A program made the translations under genes and the position numbers. Below the pieces are notes generated by a model. That model saw only the letters and a program-made list of their open reading frames with translations. It had not been told where the DNA came from and did no database searches. From Treponema bryantii (lineage in GTDB: Bacteria > Spirochaetota > Spirochaetia > Treponematales > Treponemataceae), in NCBI RefSeq assembly GCF_900113965.1, contig NZ_FORI01000005.1:186001-250000 (forward strand): a DNA stretch of 64,000 nt, read 5' to 3'. Within the stretch, counting starts at the first letter, position 1, and each line of letters starts with the position of its first letter. Shown in pieces: positions 22,050 through 32,000 of this stretch.

Positions 22050-25021
22050 TAGTGGAATTCTCCCCAGTTTTTGCCATATTCAATACTAACGCGCAGCGGA
22101 ACGTTGAGTTTTACTGCGTTTTCCATCTTATCTTTTATGAGTGCGATTGTTGCGTCGATTGTTGTCTGGTCGTCCGGGCATTCAAAAATCAGTTCATCGT
22201 GAACCTGAAGAAGGAGCTTTGCCGGTGAGCCGGATTCTTCGAGGGCGGCAGAGACGTTGAGCATTGCCTTTTTTACAATGTCTGCGGCTGAGCCCTGAAC
22301 CGGAGTATTAACGGCGATGCGTTCTGCTGCTGATTTTTCTACCTTATTTCGGCTGTTGATTGCGAGAATAGGGCGGCGGCGGCCGAAGATAGTTTCTACG
22401 TAGCCTGTCTGTTCTGCTTTCTGGATTGTTTCTTTGATAAAGGAATCTACGCTGCTGTACTGGGCAAAGTAGTTTTCAATAAACTGGCTTGCCTGTGTAC
22501 GGCTGATTCCAAGGTCGCGGGCAAGGCGGAAGGCGGACATTCCGTAGATTACACCAAAGTTGATTGTTTTTGCGGTGCGGCGCATATCCGGGGTGACTTC
22601 GTCTGGAGTAACTCCGTAGATAAGGGCTGCGGTGGATTTGTGGACGTCTGTTCCTTCGATGAAGGATTTACACATATTTGCATCGTTTGAAAGATGAGCA
22701 AGAACTACAAGTTCAATCTGAGCGTAGTCGGCAGAGATGAGAACTTTGCCGTCCGGAGCGGTGAAGGCTGAACGGATGCGGCGGCCGGCTTCATTGCGTA
22801 CCGGAATATTCTGAAGGTTTGGTTCGCGGCAAGAGAGGCGGCCGGTGGCGGTTCCTGTCTGTACGAAATCTGTGTGTATGCGGCCCTGATTATCTGTAAG
22901 CTTTGGCAGAGTTTCAACATAGGTTGATTTGAGCTTTGCCATCTCGCGGTAGTCGAGAATCATGCGAGGAACAGGATCTTCAAAGGCGAGTTCTTCGAGA
23001 ACTGATGTGTCGGTTGAGTAGCCGGTTTTTGTTTTCTTTCCGGCTTTAAGACCTCGTTCTTCAAAGAGAACTGTCTGAAGCTGTTTTGGAGAAGCAATAT
23101 TAAACTCGTGTCCAACTTCCTTATAGATTGCCTGCTCTGCGGCTGCGATTCCTTCTGTGAGTTCTTTGTTGTAGGCATGGAGGGTAGCGGTGTCCAGATG
23201 GATTCCGGTGAGCTCCATGCGGGTGAGAACGGGGAGGATAGACATTTCGAGAGAGAAGAGGTTTGTAAGGTGATTACGGTGGTTGAGCTTGTCGAAACTA
23301 CCGTTAGCCGCGGTCATTTCGACAGGCTCAATGACCGTATTTTCCTGCTTCTTATACAACTTCAACGTGAAGTCGGCGTCTTCGGCGGCGTATGGTGCGG
23401 CTTTTTCGAGTGGGACGTCGGCAAAGGTCTGGCCTTTTGAGACGATCTCGGAGAACTCGATTCCTTTGAGACCGAGTACTGTTTCTCCGAGGAACTCGAG
23501 GGAGTAGCCGTTTTTGCCAAGGCGTTCAGGATTCTGAAGCCAGGCGTATATCATTGTGTCGTGAAGTTTTGCCTTTAAGATTTTATTGATGATAGTGTCT
23601 GCATCCTTGAAGCCTGCTTTTCTGATGTTTGTGGCAAGCACCTTGAGGTCGAACTTTGCGTTGTGCATTGCGATGGTGAGGTCTGCGTCAAAGAGGCGGA
23701 GAAGCTGTGTGAGGGCGTCTTTGAGTGAAACTCCTACAGTTTCTGAGAAGAGGTCGCCATCGTCACGGGCGATTGGTATGTATACGGCTTTTCCTTCTTC
23801 GTAGCAGAGGGAGAAGCCGAGGATGTTTGCGGTTATTGTGTCCAGGCCGTCGGTTTCGCTGTCGTAGGCTACTGACTTTGATTTTAGAGCGGAGTCTATG
23901 AATTTCGTGAGGTCCGCGAGTGTGGTGATGGCCTTGTAAGATGAGGTGTCATTTTGGGTGATTGAATGAATAATCGAGCTCTCTGATGAAGGACAATCAG
24001 GCATAGCCTGATTGTGCGCATTTTGGTGGTCAAGCCTAAAACAACCCGCTGCCGCAGCTTGTTTTTTAACGGCTTCCCCATTAGAGCGGGGGAAGACTTC
24101 CCCTTCCATCTTTTGACCATTTTCAACTCCAAGCGCAGCGTAACTTTTGGCTACGGCTGGAACACCGAAACTCATGAGGAGGTCGGCGGCGGCGTGGTAG
24201 TTGAAGGTGTACTTGTCGGAATTAATGGCGGCGTCGATGTCAGGGCACGGAACGGTGTCGCAGAGGCGGACGAGGTCGCGGCTGAAGTAGGCGTCCTTTT
24301 TACCGTCGGCGAGCTTTTTCTGCATTGCGCCTTTGATTTCGTCGATGTGGGCGTAGATGCCGTCGAGGTCACCGTAATCGCCCAGGAGCTTGGAAGCGGT
24401 TTTTACGCCGACTCCGTGAACGCCAGGAATATTGTCGGCGGTATCTCCGTAAAGGGAAAGCAGGTCGAGGAGCTGAGGAGGCTTAACACCCCATTCGGCT
24501 TCAACGCCTTCTATGCCGGTAACCTTCCAGGTATTTGCGCCTGATTCTGGCTTCATAATCTGAGTGGTTTCGTCTACGAGCTGCATGAGGTCCTTGTCAC
24601 CGCTGAGGATGCGGCAGGTGCGGCCTGTTTCGCGGCACTTGCGGGCTACTGTTGCAATAATGTCGTCTGCTTCGTAGCCGTCGCACTGAAGAACCGGGAT
24701 TCCGAGGGCTTTGAGGGTGTCGCAGATCCACGGAATCTGAGCGTGAAGATCTTCCGGAGTTTTTGGACGAGTTGCCTTGTACTGGTCGTACATTTCGTGA
24801 CGGAAGGTTTTTGTTTTGCTGTCCATGGCTGCAACTATGTAGCCTGGCTTGTAATGTTCAAGGATAAAATGAAAGTTTCTGAAAAAGCCGAAGAGGGCCG
24901 AAACGTTTTCGCCGCGCGGGTTTGTGAGCGGACGGTTTATAAATGCAAAATAGCTGCGGAAAATAAGGCCGTAGCTGTCCAAAATGTATACAGTTTTCTC
25001 ATTAAATTCGTTTGTTGACAT
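22049..25021 (-). CDS. polA: DNA polymerase I, three-domain, with repeat-expanded linkers
   Basis: 990 residues. The 5'-3' exonuclease domain runs to about residue 290 (CDGYEADDIIATVA, GDTADNIPGVHGVGVKTA). The 3'-5' exonuclease domain has intact catalytic motifs: YDSETDGLD, NAKFDLKVL and YAAEDADFT. The polymerase domain has motif A SADYAQIEL (D765), motif B RRTAKTINFGVIYG and motif C QVHDELIF (D942). It is about 60 residues longer than the usual size. The excess lies in two linkers (about 297-360 and 562-582) whose DNA consists of palindromic repeats read in frame. coaE follows, overlapping by 1 nt. Confidence 0.97.
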   Translation of the reverse strand: MSTNEFNEKTVYILDSYGLIFRSYFAFINRPLTNPRGENVSALFGFFRNFHFILEHYKPGYIVAAMDSKTKTFRHEMYDQYKATRPKTPEDLHAQIPWICDTLKALGIPVLQCDGYEADDIIATVARKCRETGRTCRILSGDKDLMQLVDETTQIMKPESGANTWKVTGIEGVEAEWGVKPPQLLDLLSLYGDTADNIPGVHGVGVKTASKLLGDYGDLDGIYAHIDEIKGAMQKKLADGKKDAYFSRDLVRLCDTVPCPDIDAAINSDKYTFNYHAAADLLMSFGVPAVAKSYAALGVENGQKMEGEVFPRSNGEAVKKQAAAAGCFRLDHQNAHNQAMPDCPSSESSIIHSITQNDTSSYKAITTLADLTKFIDSALKSKSVAYDSETDGLDTITANILGFSLCYEEGKAVYIPIARDDGDLFSETVGVSLKDALTQLLRLFDADLTIAMHNAKFDLKVLATNIRKAGFKDADTIINKILKAKLHDTMIYAWLQNPERLGKNGYSLEFLGETVLGLKGIEFSEIVSKGQTFADVPLEKAAPYAAEDADFTLKLYKKQENTVIEPVEMTAANGSFDKLNHRNHLTNLFSLEMSILPVLTRMELTGIHLDTATLHAYNKELTEGIAAAEQAIYKEVGHEFNIASPKQLQTVLFEERGLKAGKKTKTGYSTDTSVLEELAFEDPVPRMILDYREMAKLKSTYVETLPKLTDNQGRIHTDFVQTGTATGRLSCREPNLQNIPVRNEAGRRIRSAFTAPDGKVLISADYAQIELVVLAHLSNDANMCKSFIEGTDVHKSTAALIYGVTPDEVTPDMRRTAKTINFGVIYGMSAFRLARDLGISRTQASQFIENYFAQYSSVDSFIKETIQKAEQTGYVETIFGRRRPILAINSRNKVEKSAAERIAVNTPVQGSAADIVKKAMLNVSAALEESGSPAKLLLQVHDELIFECPDDQTTIDATIALIKDKMENAVKLNVPLRVSIEYGKNWGEFH
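23276..23338. repeat. In-frame palindromic repeat pair in polA (family A)
   Basis: An ACGGTGGTTGAGCTTGTCG-type unit (23276-23303) and an inverted copy (23311-23338), separated by seven bases. It encodes residues 562-582 of polymerase I (TVIEPVEMTAANGSFDKLNH), between the last exonuclease motif and the polymerase thumb. Related units lie at 4626-4713, 48966-49084 and 49779-49805. Confidence 0.85.
23994..24103. repeat. In-frame palindromes in the polA interdomain linker (family B and a hairpin)
   Basis: CAATCAGGC-ATA-GCCTGATTG (23994-24014) is a perfect hairpin. CTTCCCC (24073-24079), GGGGAAG (24089-24095) and CTTCCCC (24097-24103) form a second one. Together they encode the linker between the 5'-3' and 3'-5' exonuclease domains. 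The CTTCCCC-NTTAGA-GGGG core recurs in the ABC-F gene at 49748-49766. Confidence 0.75.
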
Positions 25022-25027
25022 GAGAAT

Positions 25028-25056
25028 ATTTTAGACGAAATGCAGGGCGCGTGCAA
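25028..25056 (-). promoter_or_regulatory. polA promoter, predicts a leaderless mRNA
   Basis: On the minus strand TTGCAC (25051-25056), 17 bp, TAAAAT (25028-25033), then 6 nt to the ATG at 25021. No ribosome binding site. Confidence 0.65.
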
Positions 25057-25088
25057 GTTCGGAAGGAAGGTAATTGTATATTTGGAAT

Positions 25089-25262
25089 AAAAAATCTGAC
25101 GGGCGGAGCGGGCGATGGGTGCGGACTGCCTCTTGACGTCTTTGCAGACTTGCATGAAAAGAATTCGAGGATTTTCGCTTGCGAAAACCGCAGAATTCTT
25201 ACCCAAAAACGGAAAGCGAGCATGTTCGTACCCAGCGCCAGCGGGAGCCCGTCAGATTTTTT
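25089..25262. repeat. 174-bp element bounded by perfect 16-bp inverted repeats
   Basis: AAAAAATCTGACGGGC (25089-25104) and its exact complement (25247-25262) enclose GC-richer DNA. The interior has nested pairs, notably AAGAATTC..GAATTCTT around ATTTTCGC-TT-GCGAAAA. It lies between polA and the SulP gene. It could be a small miniature-transposon-like element, a structured RNA, or a bidirectional terminator. The right arm ends in a T-run. Confidence 0.65.
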
Positions 25263-25288
25263 TATGAGCCGGTATTTTTACAATTACC

Positions 25289-26989
25289 TTATTTACGGCA
25301 CCTGTTAAGCGCATCAGTAATATTGTCAAAAATATTCTCACGTCCAAGAGTATCTGCCATGCCTGTTTTCTCAAGCAAGAGATAAGGCTGTGTGTGAATA
25401 CCGCTGATTACAATTGTAATTCCCTTGCGGTCACATGCGGCTTTACACTGTTCAAGAGCCTTAATTCCACCGGCATCAAGATAAATTGTGTTTCTCATGC
25501 GGAGAACAAGATATTTACAGTCAGACTGTGCGCGCTCTGTTGCAAGCTCGAACTTACGTACTGTACCGAAGAAGAGAGGTCCTTCAATTTCGTAAACGAA
25601 AGTCTGTGGCGGAATGTCGAGGTTTTCTGCAGGCTGATCAACCTTGATACCGCCGGTAAGTGTTTCTCTCTGATTCTGAACTTCTGAAAGATCAATCATC
25701 TTCTTGATGAAGAAGAAGGCAGCAAAGCCAAGTCCAACTTCAATAGCAACTGTAAGGTCTACGAATACTGTGATAAGGAAGGTAACTGTGAATACACAGA
25801 TATCTGATTTCTGTCCTTTGAGCAGTGAGCGGATAGCAGGGAAGCCTGCCATGTTCCAGGCAACGTTGATAAGAACTGCTGCAAGGGCTGCCATTGGGAT
25901 ATAAGCGGCATATTTTCCTGCGAACAGAAGAATAATCAAAAGTGTGATTGCGTGGATGATTCCGGCGATTGGTGTGCGTCCGCCATTCTTAATGTTTGTG
26001 GCTGTGCGGGCAATAGCACCAGTAGCTGGGATTCCGCCGAAGAGTGGGCTTGCGATGTTTGCAATACCCTGGGCGATAAGCTCAGTGTTTGAATCGTGCT
26101 TTGAACCAATCATACCGTCTGCAACTACAGCAGAAAGAAGGGATTCAATTGCGGCGAGAACTGCGATTGAAATTGCTGTAGGGAAGAGTGTTGTGATTGT
26201 CTTAAGGCTGAGAGCTGGCAACTGTGGCTTTGGAAGTGTGTTTGGAATTACAAAGTGCTGTGAGCCGTCTGCGAACTTTCCGATTGTGTCTGTGTGAAGG
26301 CCTGCTGTTTTTTCAAGGATAATGCTTACAACTGTAGCAAGAATGATTACAACAAAGCTTCCAGGAATCTTTTTAATAAACTTAGACCAGATAAAAATGA
26401 AGGCGAGACAAACTGCAGCCATGATTGTTGAATAGAGGTTGAAGCTTGCAGCCGAGCGGATGTAAACGATGATTTTTGGAAGGAAATCACCAGGCATCTT
26501 TGAATACTCTTCACCAAGAATCATCATTGGAGTTGAGAAGTCCGGACGGAGTCCGAAGAAGTCTCCGAGCTGTCCGGCAGCGATTGTAACTGCAATACCT
26601 GCTGTAAAGCCTGTAACGATTGTGTAAGGAATAAACTTTACCAGACCGCCCATTTTAAAAGCGCCGAGAAGAATCAAAATGATTCCGGCCATAACGGTTG
26701 CGGTGGCGAGGCCTGAAAGTCCGTACTGAGCAACTACTCCATAAACGATTACTGCAAATGCACCTGTAGGGCCGCCAATCTGAACGCGGCTTCCGCCAAA
26801 TGCAGAAATACAAAAACCTGCGATGATTGCGGTAAAAAGTCCCGCCGCAGGATTTACTCCCGAAGCAATGGCAAATGCGATTGCAAGTGGAAGTGCAACA
26901 ATGCCGACGATTACACCGGCGATGAGGTCGCTCACAAAAGTCTTTGAATTATAAGTCTTGAGCGAATTAAGTAACTCTGGTTTAAACAT
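25289..26989 (-). CDS. SulP/SLC26-family anion transporter
   Basis: Inner-membrane anion transporter (sulfate, bicarbonate or related), 566 residues. The transmembrane region runs from about residue 20 to 420, with the family's GVIVGIVALPLAIAFAIASG opening and a segment FGGSRVQIGGPTGAF. A C-terminal STAS domain (about 455-560) includes FEIEGPLFFG-like and RMRNTIYLDAGGIKALEQ motifs. The substrate is not predictable from sequence. It is a single gene; its promoter lies just beyond the recD stop. Confidence 0.9.
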   Translation of the reverse strand: MFKPELLNSLKTYNSKTFVSDLIAGVIVGIVALPLAIAFAIASGVNPAAGLFTAIIAGFCISAFGGSRVQIGGPTGAFAVIVYGVVAQYGLSGLATATVMAGIILILLGAFKMGGLVKFIPYTIVTGFTAGIAVTIAAGQLGDFFGLRPDFSTPMMILGEEYSKMPGDFLPKIIVYIRSAASFNLYSTIMAAVCLAFIFIWSKFIKKIPGSFVVIILATVVSIILEKTAGLHTDTIGKFADGSQHFVIPNTLPKPQLPALSLKTITTLFPTAISIAVLAAIESLLSAVVADGMIGSKHDSNTELIAQGIANIASPLFGGIPATGAIARTATNIKNGGRTPIAGIIHAITLLIILLFAGKYAAYIPMAALAAVLINVAWNMAGFPAIRSLLKGQKSDICVFTVTFLITVFVDLTVAIEVGLGFAAFFFIKKMIDLSEVQNQRETLTGGIKVDQPAENLDIPPQTFVYEIEGPLFFGTVRKFELATERAQSDCKYLVLRMRNTIYLDAGGIKALEQCKAACDRKGITIVISGIHTQPYLLLEKTGMADTLGRENIFDNITDALNRCRK

Positions 26990-26998
26990 AGTGAGAAG

Positions 26999-27027
26999 AT
27001 TATACCGAGTTTACATGAGTGTGTCAT
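26999..27027 (-). promoter_or_regulatory. Promoter of the SulP gene, near-leaderless
   Basis: On the minus strand ATGACA (27022-27027), 17 bp, TATAAT (26999-27004), then 9 nt to the ATG at 26989. The -35 box is identical to that of metN. Confidence 0.65.
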
Positions 27028-27028
27028 G

Positions 27029-29065
27029 CTAAAGATTTATTCGTGTGTCTCTTGTAATCACCGTCTTTCGTGCATTTTCGAGGGTGTCGTAATCTGCGTA
27101 GATGTAGGTAGAGCCTTCTGTTCTGGTGATAGCTGTGTATGCAATCTGTCTGTTCAAAAGCGGATGGCCTGCCTGTTCTGGTAGAAGAACCAGAATTGCT
27201 TTATAACCTGAGCCCTGTGATTTATGAATTGTAATTGCATAGGCAGTTTCAATTGACTCTTTGGGTAACAAGTGAAGAGGGTAGAATATATAGCTTTCTT
27301 TCTGGAAGATTCCTTGTTGTGATAACGAACGTTCGTTAGTCATGTTTGGTGACGAATCAGATTTAGTCTTAATTTCTTTTTTGACCATAAGATATTTTAA
27401 ATCGTTATGTTCAACAACAATGCCTGAGTCACCATTATAAAGACAGAACAGGTTCTGGTTTTTTGTGAGAATTAAAAGCTGGCCTGTAAAGTACTCATCA
27501 TCAGAAGTAAGCTTTTGTTTATTTAAAATATAACTGCAGACTTCTTTGTTAATTGTCTCTACACCCTGAAGACCTTTTCTTTCTGCACATAAAATGCGTG
27601 CTGTACATGCAAGTTCCCAAAGTTCATTGATTTTTTGAATTTCAAAATCTTTTGTCGCTTCATGTGCTTTATGTACAAGCTGAGTAAAGAAAGTGTCGGC
27701 CCATGAAGCAATTATTTCATTTAGCTGATCTTCGCGTAAAGCATATTTTTTTTCTGGAATAAATGATGTAACCGGGAACTCTCCTTTTGCGGGAATGGAG
27801 AAATTATTCTGTGTTTTCCAGGCCTTCCATTCTGTAAGGTTTGCAAGATTCTTTTCCAGAGGAGTTTCTTCCTGCATTGCATTTTTGAGACGGCCGATAT
27901 CTGAATTATCATTAAAGCGGCTGGACTGTTTGAGTGCTGCTACACTGCCTTTTTTGTTTGCAAGAAGTTCACCAAGGACTGCACCTGCCTGAACAGAAGG
28001 AAGCTGGTCTTTATCCCCCAGAATAAATATTCTGGCTTTTTCCGGAATTGCTTCGAGCAGGGAACAGAAGAGAGAAATGTCAATCATACTTGCTTCATCA
28101 ATTACAAAAATTGATTTTTCATCAAACTGATTTTCTGCGTTATATCTGAAGCCGTTTGTTGAAGGATTAAAACTGAGAAGACGATGAATTGTTGAAGATT
28201 GTGAATTGTTGAGTTTTTCAAAAACTGCATGGGCAATGTCGTGCTCCTGGCCTGCCGGAATTGCATTGAGATTGAGGCGGGAAAGAGTTTCGGAAATACT
28301 TTCCTTCATGCGGTCTGCGGCTTTTCCACTTGGGGCTGCAAGATACAAAGAGTAATCCATAATGTCTTTTGTTGAAAAAAGTTCCCACAAAAGATAGCAG
28401 ACTACGGTGGTCTTTCCAGTTCCAGGACCTCCGGTAATTATGAGGTTTTCGTTCAGACCGCGAAGAATTGCATCTATTTGTTCATCTTTAAGAATCATTG
28501 GAGTGTGGCCTTCTGCAGTAGTAAGTTTCGTAAAATATTCACGAATTCTTACCTTTTCTTCTTCAAGAGGCGGAATTGTATTGTGCTGCATTATGAGCTT
28601 GATGCGTTTTTCGATAATCAGTTTTGCCTTAAAATATTTAGCGGCAAAAAGCCATCCTTCATCAATTACAAAGGGTTTTGAAAAGCTTGTTGTACTTTCA
28701 TCATCATAATATTCGATGAGGTTTGGAAGAAGCTGCCGGGAGATTTTTGGAAGACCTTCTTTTATGATTGCTTCAAAATATTTATCATCTTCGTTTTTTT
28801 GTTCAAGATGATTTTCTATGAGGAGGAGACCTTCCCATTTTTTCTGCCATTTTTCTGTGAGTTTTACAGCGTCCATTGGAATACAGATATTACCATCATC
28901 GAGCTGTGAAAAATAAATGCAGAAAACTGCAAGAGCTTCAAACTCTGCATTTGGCTCGAGCTGGATAAGTACATCCAGAACTTTTTCCCAGACAAGAGAA
29001 AGACAGTTCATGTTTTTCAGTTTTTCGCAAAATTCTTTGAGTTTAAGTTTTTCTGTTTCCTTCAT
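27029..29065 (-). CDS. recD: Exodeoxyribonuclease V alpha subunit (5'-3' helicase RecD)
   Basis: 678 residues. N-terminal RecD-type domain with the FCIYFSQLDDGNICI segment, then SF1B helicase motifs: Walker A ITGGPGTGKTTVV (about residues 210-222), Walker B FVIDEASMID, GDKDQLPSVQAG, and C-terminal AYAITIHKSQGSGYKA. It is the fast 5'-3' motor of RecBCD, which unwinds and degrades double-strand ends for recombination. Last gene of the recC-recB-recD unit. AGGGGAC precedes the ATG, 11 nt after the recB stop. Confidence 0.93.
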   Translation of the reverse strand: MKETEKLKLKEFCEKLKNMNCLSLVWEKVLDVLIQLEPNAEFEALAVFCIYFSQLDDGNICIPMDAVKLTEKWQKKWEGLLLIENHLEQKNEDDKYFEAIIKEGLPKISRQLLPNLIEYYDDESTTSFSKPFVIDEGWLFAAKYFKAKLIIEKRIKLIMQHNTIPPLEEEKVRIREYFTKLTTAEGHTPMILKDEQIDAILRGLNENLIITGGPGTGKTTVVCYLLWELFSTKDIMDYSLYLAAPSGKAADRMKESISETLSRLNLNAIPAGQEHDIAHAVFEKLNNSQSSTIHRLLSFNPSTNGFRYNAENQFDEKSIFVIDEASMIDISLFCSLLEAIPEKARIFILGDKDQLPSVQAGAVLGELLANKKGSVAALKQSSRFNDNSDIGRLKNAMQEETPLEKNLANLTEWKAWKTQNNFSIPAKGEFPVTSFIPEKKYALREDQLNEIIASWADTFFTQLVHKAHEATKDFEIQKINELWELACTARILCAERKGLQGVETINKEVCSYILNKQKLTSDDEYFTGQLLILTKNQNLFCLYNGDSGIVVEHNDLKYLMVKKEIKTKSDSSPNMTNERSLSQQGIFQKESYIFYPLHLLPKESIETAYAITIHKSQGSGYKAILVLLPEQAGHPLLNRQIAYTAITRTEGSTYIYADYDTLENARKTVITRDTRINL

Positions 29066-29076
29066 GTTCTGTCCCC

Positions 29077-32000
29077 TTAGTCTGCAATCTGTAAATCTTT
29101 AAGGATTTTCTTAAAGGCATTTTCGAGTTCCTGCCAGCTCTTCCAGGTGCGCGCATAGATTCCGCTGCAGGTGCCAGCATTACAGCCGCGTACGTAAGTG
29201 TAATAAATACCACCGAAGTGGTTTTCAAAAACTTCAGCTTCTGTTTCATTTTTATAGAAAGAAGCAAGCCATTTTATGAGGCTGTAAGAATATAAAACGC
29301 GCTGGATGGAATACCTGTCATCAGAATGGGTTTTGAGAACGGCTCCGTCAGCATACTGCGCTTCTTCAAAAGAGTCACTCTTCCAGTCGAGTATGGAATA
29401 GAGCTCTTTTCCGTCGACGTTGCGTTTGAAGACGAGGTCTATAAAACCGTTGCAGTAGTTTTTCAAAATATCGGAGAGGTCGGCGTTCATATTAAACTCT
29501 GCTTCGCTTATACGGTCTTCTGGGGCCAGTTCGCTAAGGCTGAAGTAACGGCAGGTTTGTGTGGCGCCGGAAATTTCTGGAAGCTTTGCATTAAGGGTGT
29601 TCCACAAAATCGATGAGGTGTATGTGAGCCAGTGGTCTGGATCTTCTGGCGGAATGCTCAAGGTCTGCTTCTCGAAGCAGGCCGTTATGAGACGGTGTAT
29701 GCTCTCATCATTTTCAGCAGCTGCAAAATCAGCTTTTTCAAAAACTTCATGAAGTGCAATACCAAGTCGTGCTCCCTTAGGATAATTGTATGGAACAGAA
29801 ATTGTCGGAGTGCTGTGATCCTGTGAATCTGGATTTGCTTTGTATGTAATTGGATTTTCTGTCGCATCAAAACCTGCAAGAGAGACGTGTTGTAAATCAG
29901 CTCCTTCTTTATCTGCGCGACCACCGTTTTCAGTCATGCTTTCTGATGTCGAGTTTGCGATGGACTCTGCAGCAGTTTTTTTATGAGAAAGGGAAGAGTA
30001 AGAATGCTTGTGAAGAATCAGAGATGGAATTTTGGCTGAAAGACGTTTTGCTTCTGCGAGCTGCTGCTCTTCAGTAAAATCATTTTCTGAAGCTTGCCCC
30101 TGTGGCTGTTGTGCCTGAGTGTTCTTTGTTTCTTTGAGAATGAGCTGAACATCATTCTGGAGATCTTCATAATTTTTATTATTGTCTTTCACTTCTCTTA
30201 CATAAAGAGGGGCCTTGTTATCTTTTTCTTCAAAAAGGGCAAGAATATTATTTCGCAGGAATGCGTAGATACTTGATTTACTTGAGTCTACAGCCGGATC
30301 CCAGACATCATAAAGCGGAAGCATGAGAATGGAAGAAGCTCTTGTGTATGCTACATAATAAATTCTTTCGCGTTCATAATCTTCTTCGACGGTTGTCTGC
30401 TGTTTTCCATAAGGTGAAAAACTCAGCTTTGTGTTGCACTGTGCATCATGATAAAGATAAGTGTGCGCTACATTTGGATTTCTGGCTTTTAGGCCGGCCG
30501 GTACAATAACAACCGGGAATTCCAGTCCCTTTGAAGCGTGTATTGTCATGAGCTGAACACAGTCAAAATCAGTTGCTTTTTCAACAATGTTTCCATCATC
30601 AATTGAAGAATCAGAATCAGTTGATAGGCGTAAAAGATGTTTGCTTACATCTTCGAGTGAGCTGTCAGTTTTGTACAGATAGTCTACAGCATAATTTCCA
30701 ATTTGGCGGATTTTTGCGAGTGACTGCATTTTATCGAGTTTAGAAAGCCTGTTTTCTATCATTGTATCAGCAAAAATCTTTTCCAAAAGTTTTGCCCATT
30801 TTCTCTGTTGTGCTAACTGCTGCCACTGAATTATCAGCTGTCTTTCTGGAGAAGCCGGATTATCATATTTTTCATCCTGAATATTTTCTATCGGGATTCC
30901 AAAGAAATCTGTGAACAGCGCTTCGCTTAAAATTGTACGATTATGGCCTGTAAAATCTTTTGCGGTAATTGCATTAAAAAGAGAAATCCAGTTTGTACAT
31001 TCTTTTCCATAGAAGAGATTTGCATCCTTGTAGCGAAGAAACGGAATACCGGCTTTTTTGAGGGAGCGTTCTGTTTCTGTAAACTCAGAAGATGAGCGTA
31101 CAAGAATGGCAAAGTCACGGAAGCTTACATTTCGTAAACCGTCTTTGCCATTTACTTGAAGTTTTGTTTTTCCATCTACCCATGTACAACAGTCTACAAT
31201 TGTCTGTGCTGTGAGTTTTGCAAAATCTTTTTCGGTAATATTTTTATCTTCATTGCCTGCTATCCAGAATGGATTAACTTCTTTACCTGAATATTGTGCA
31301 GGTGCCTTCTTACCATTAATATCGGAAGGTGAAAAAGTAATTCCCGCTTCCGGAGAAAAAAAGTTCCTGAACAGGATATTACATCCCTGTACAATTTTAT
31401 TTGTTGAGCGATAGTTTTTTGAAAGCTTACAGGCAAGACCATTTTGTTCTGCAATAGAAGAGATGGCTTTGTTATAAACATTGACATCAGCACCCTGAAA
31501 TGCATAAATAGACTGCTTTGGATCACCTACAACAATAAGAGTGTGTTCTGTGTCTTCCAGAAAAACGGTTTTAAAAATGTCCCATTGTTTCTGGTTGGTG
31601 TCCTGAAACTCATCTATAATTGCGAACTCATATTTTTTCTGAAGCTGCTTTTTCAACTCACAGGCTGGATTACAAACTGCTTCGCGTACACTACGGAGCA
31701 TATCGTCGTAGCTCTGAGCTTTGTTGTTTTCTTTTTCCTGCTGCCAGGCAATGTAGAGTTTTTTGAGTTGAATGAGATAAAACTTTGCTTTATTGAATTC
31801 TGCTAATTTGTCGTAATGAGCTTTGGTTCCTTTACCAGACAGAACACTTACGAATTCAGTTTTAATTGAATCATAATCAGTTTCTGAAAGTTCAAGAAGA
31901 TTATCAATTTGAGCAAAAGTATAAATCTGAGACGGGCGGTTTTTCTTTTCTTCGGTTTTAATATAGATATCATCAAGCGATACAATATCTTTTATTTCAT

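Noticed and set aside
24014-24544. 176-codon + strand ORF
   Set aside because: Antisense to polA, whose exonuclease motifs continue through the same bases. The translation is low-complexity Val/Gly/Glu.
22049-25021. polA interrupted by insertion sequences
   Set aside because: The inserts keep the frame and all catalytic motifs are present, so the gene is expanded and not broken.
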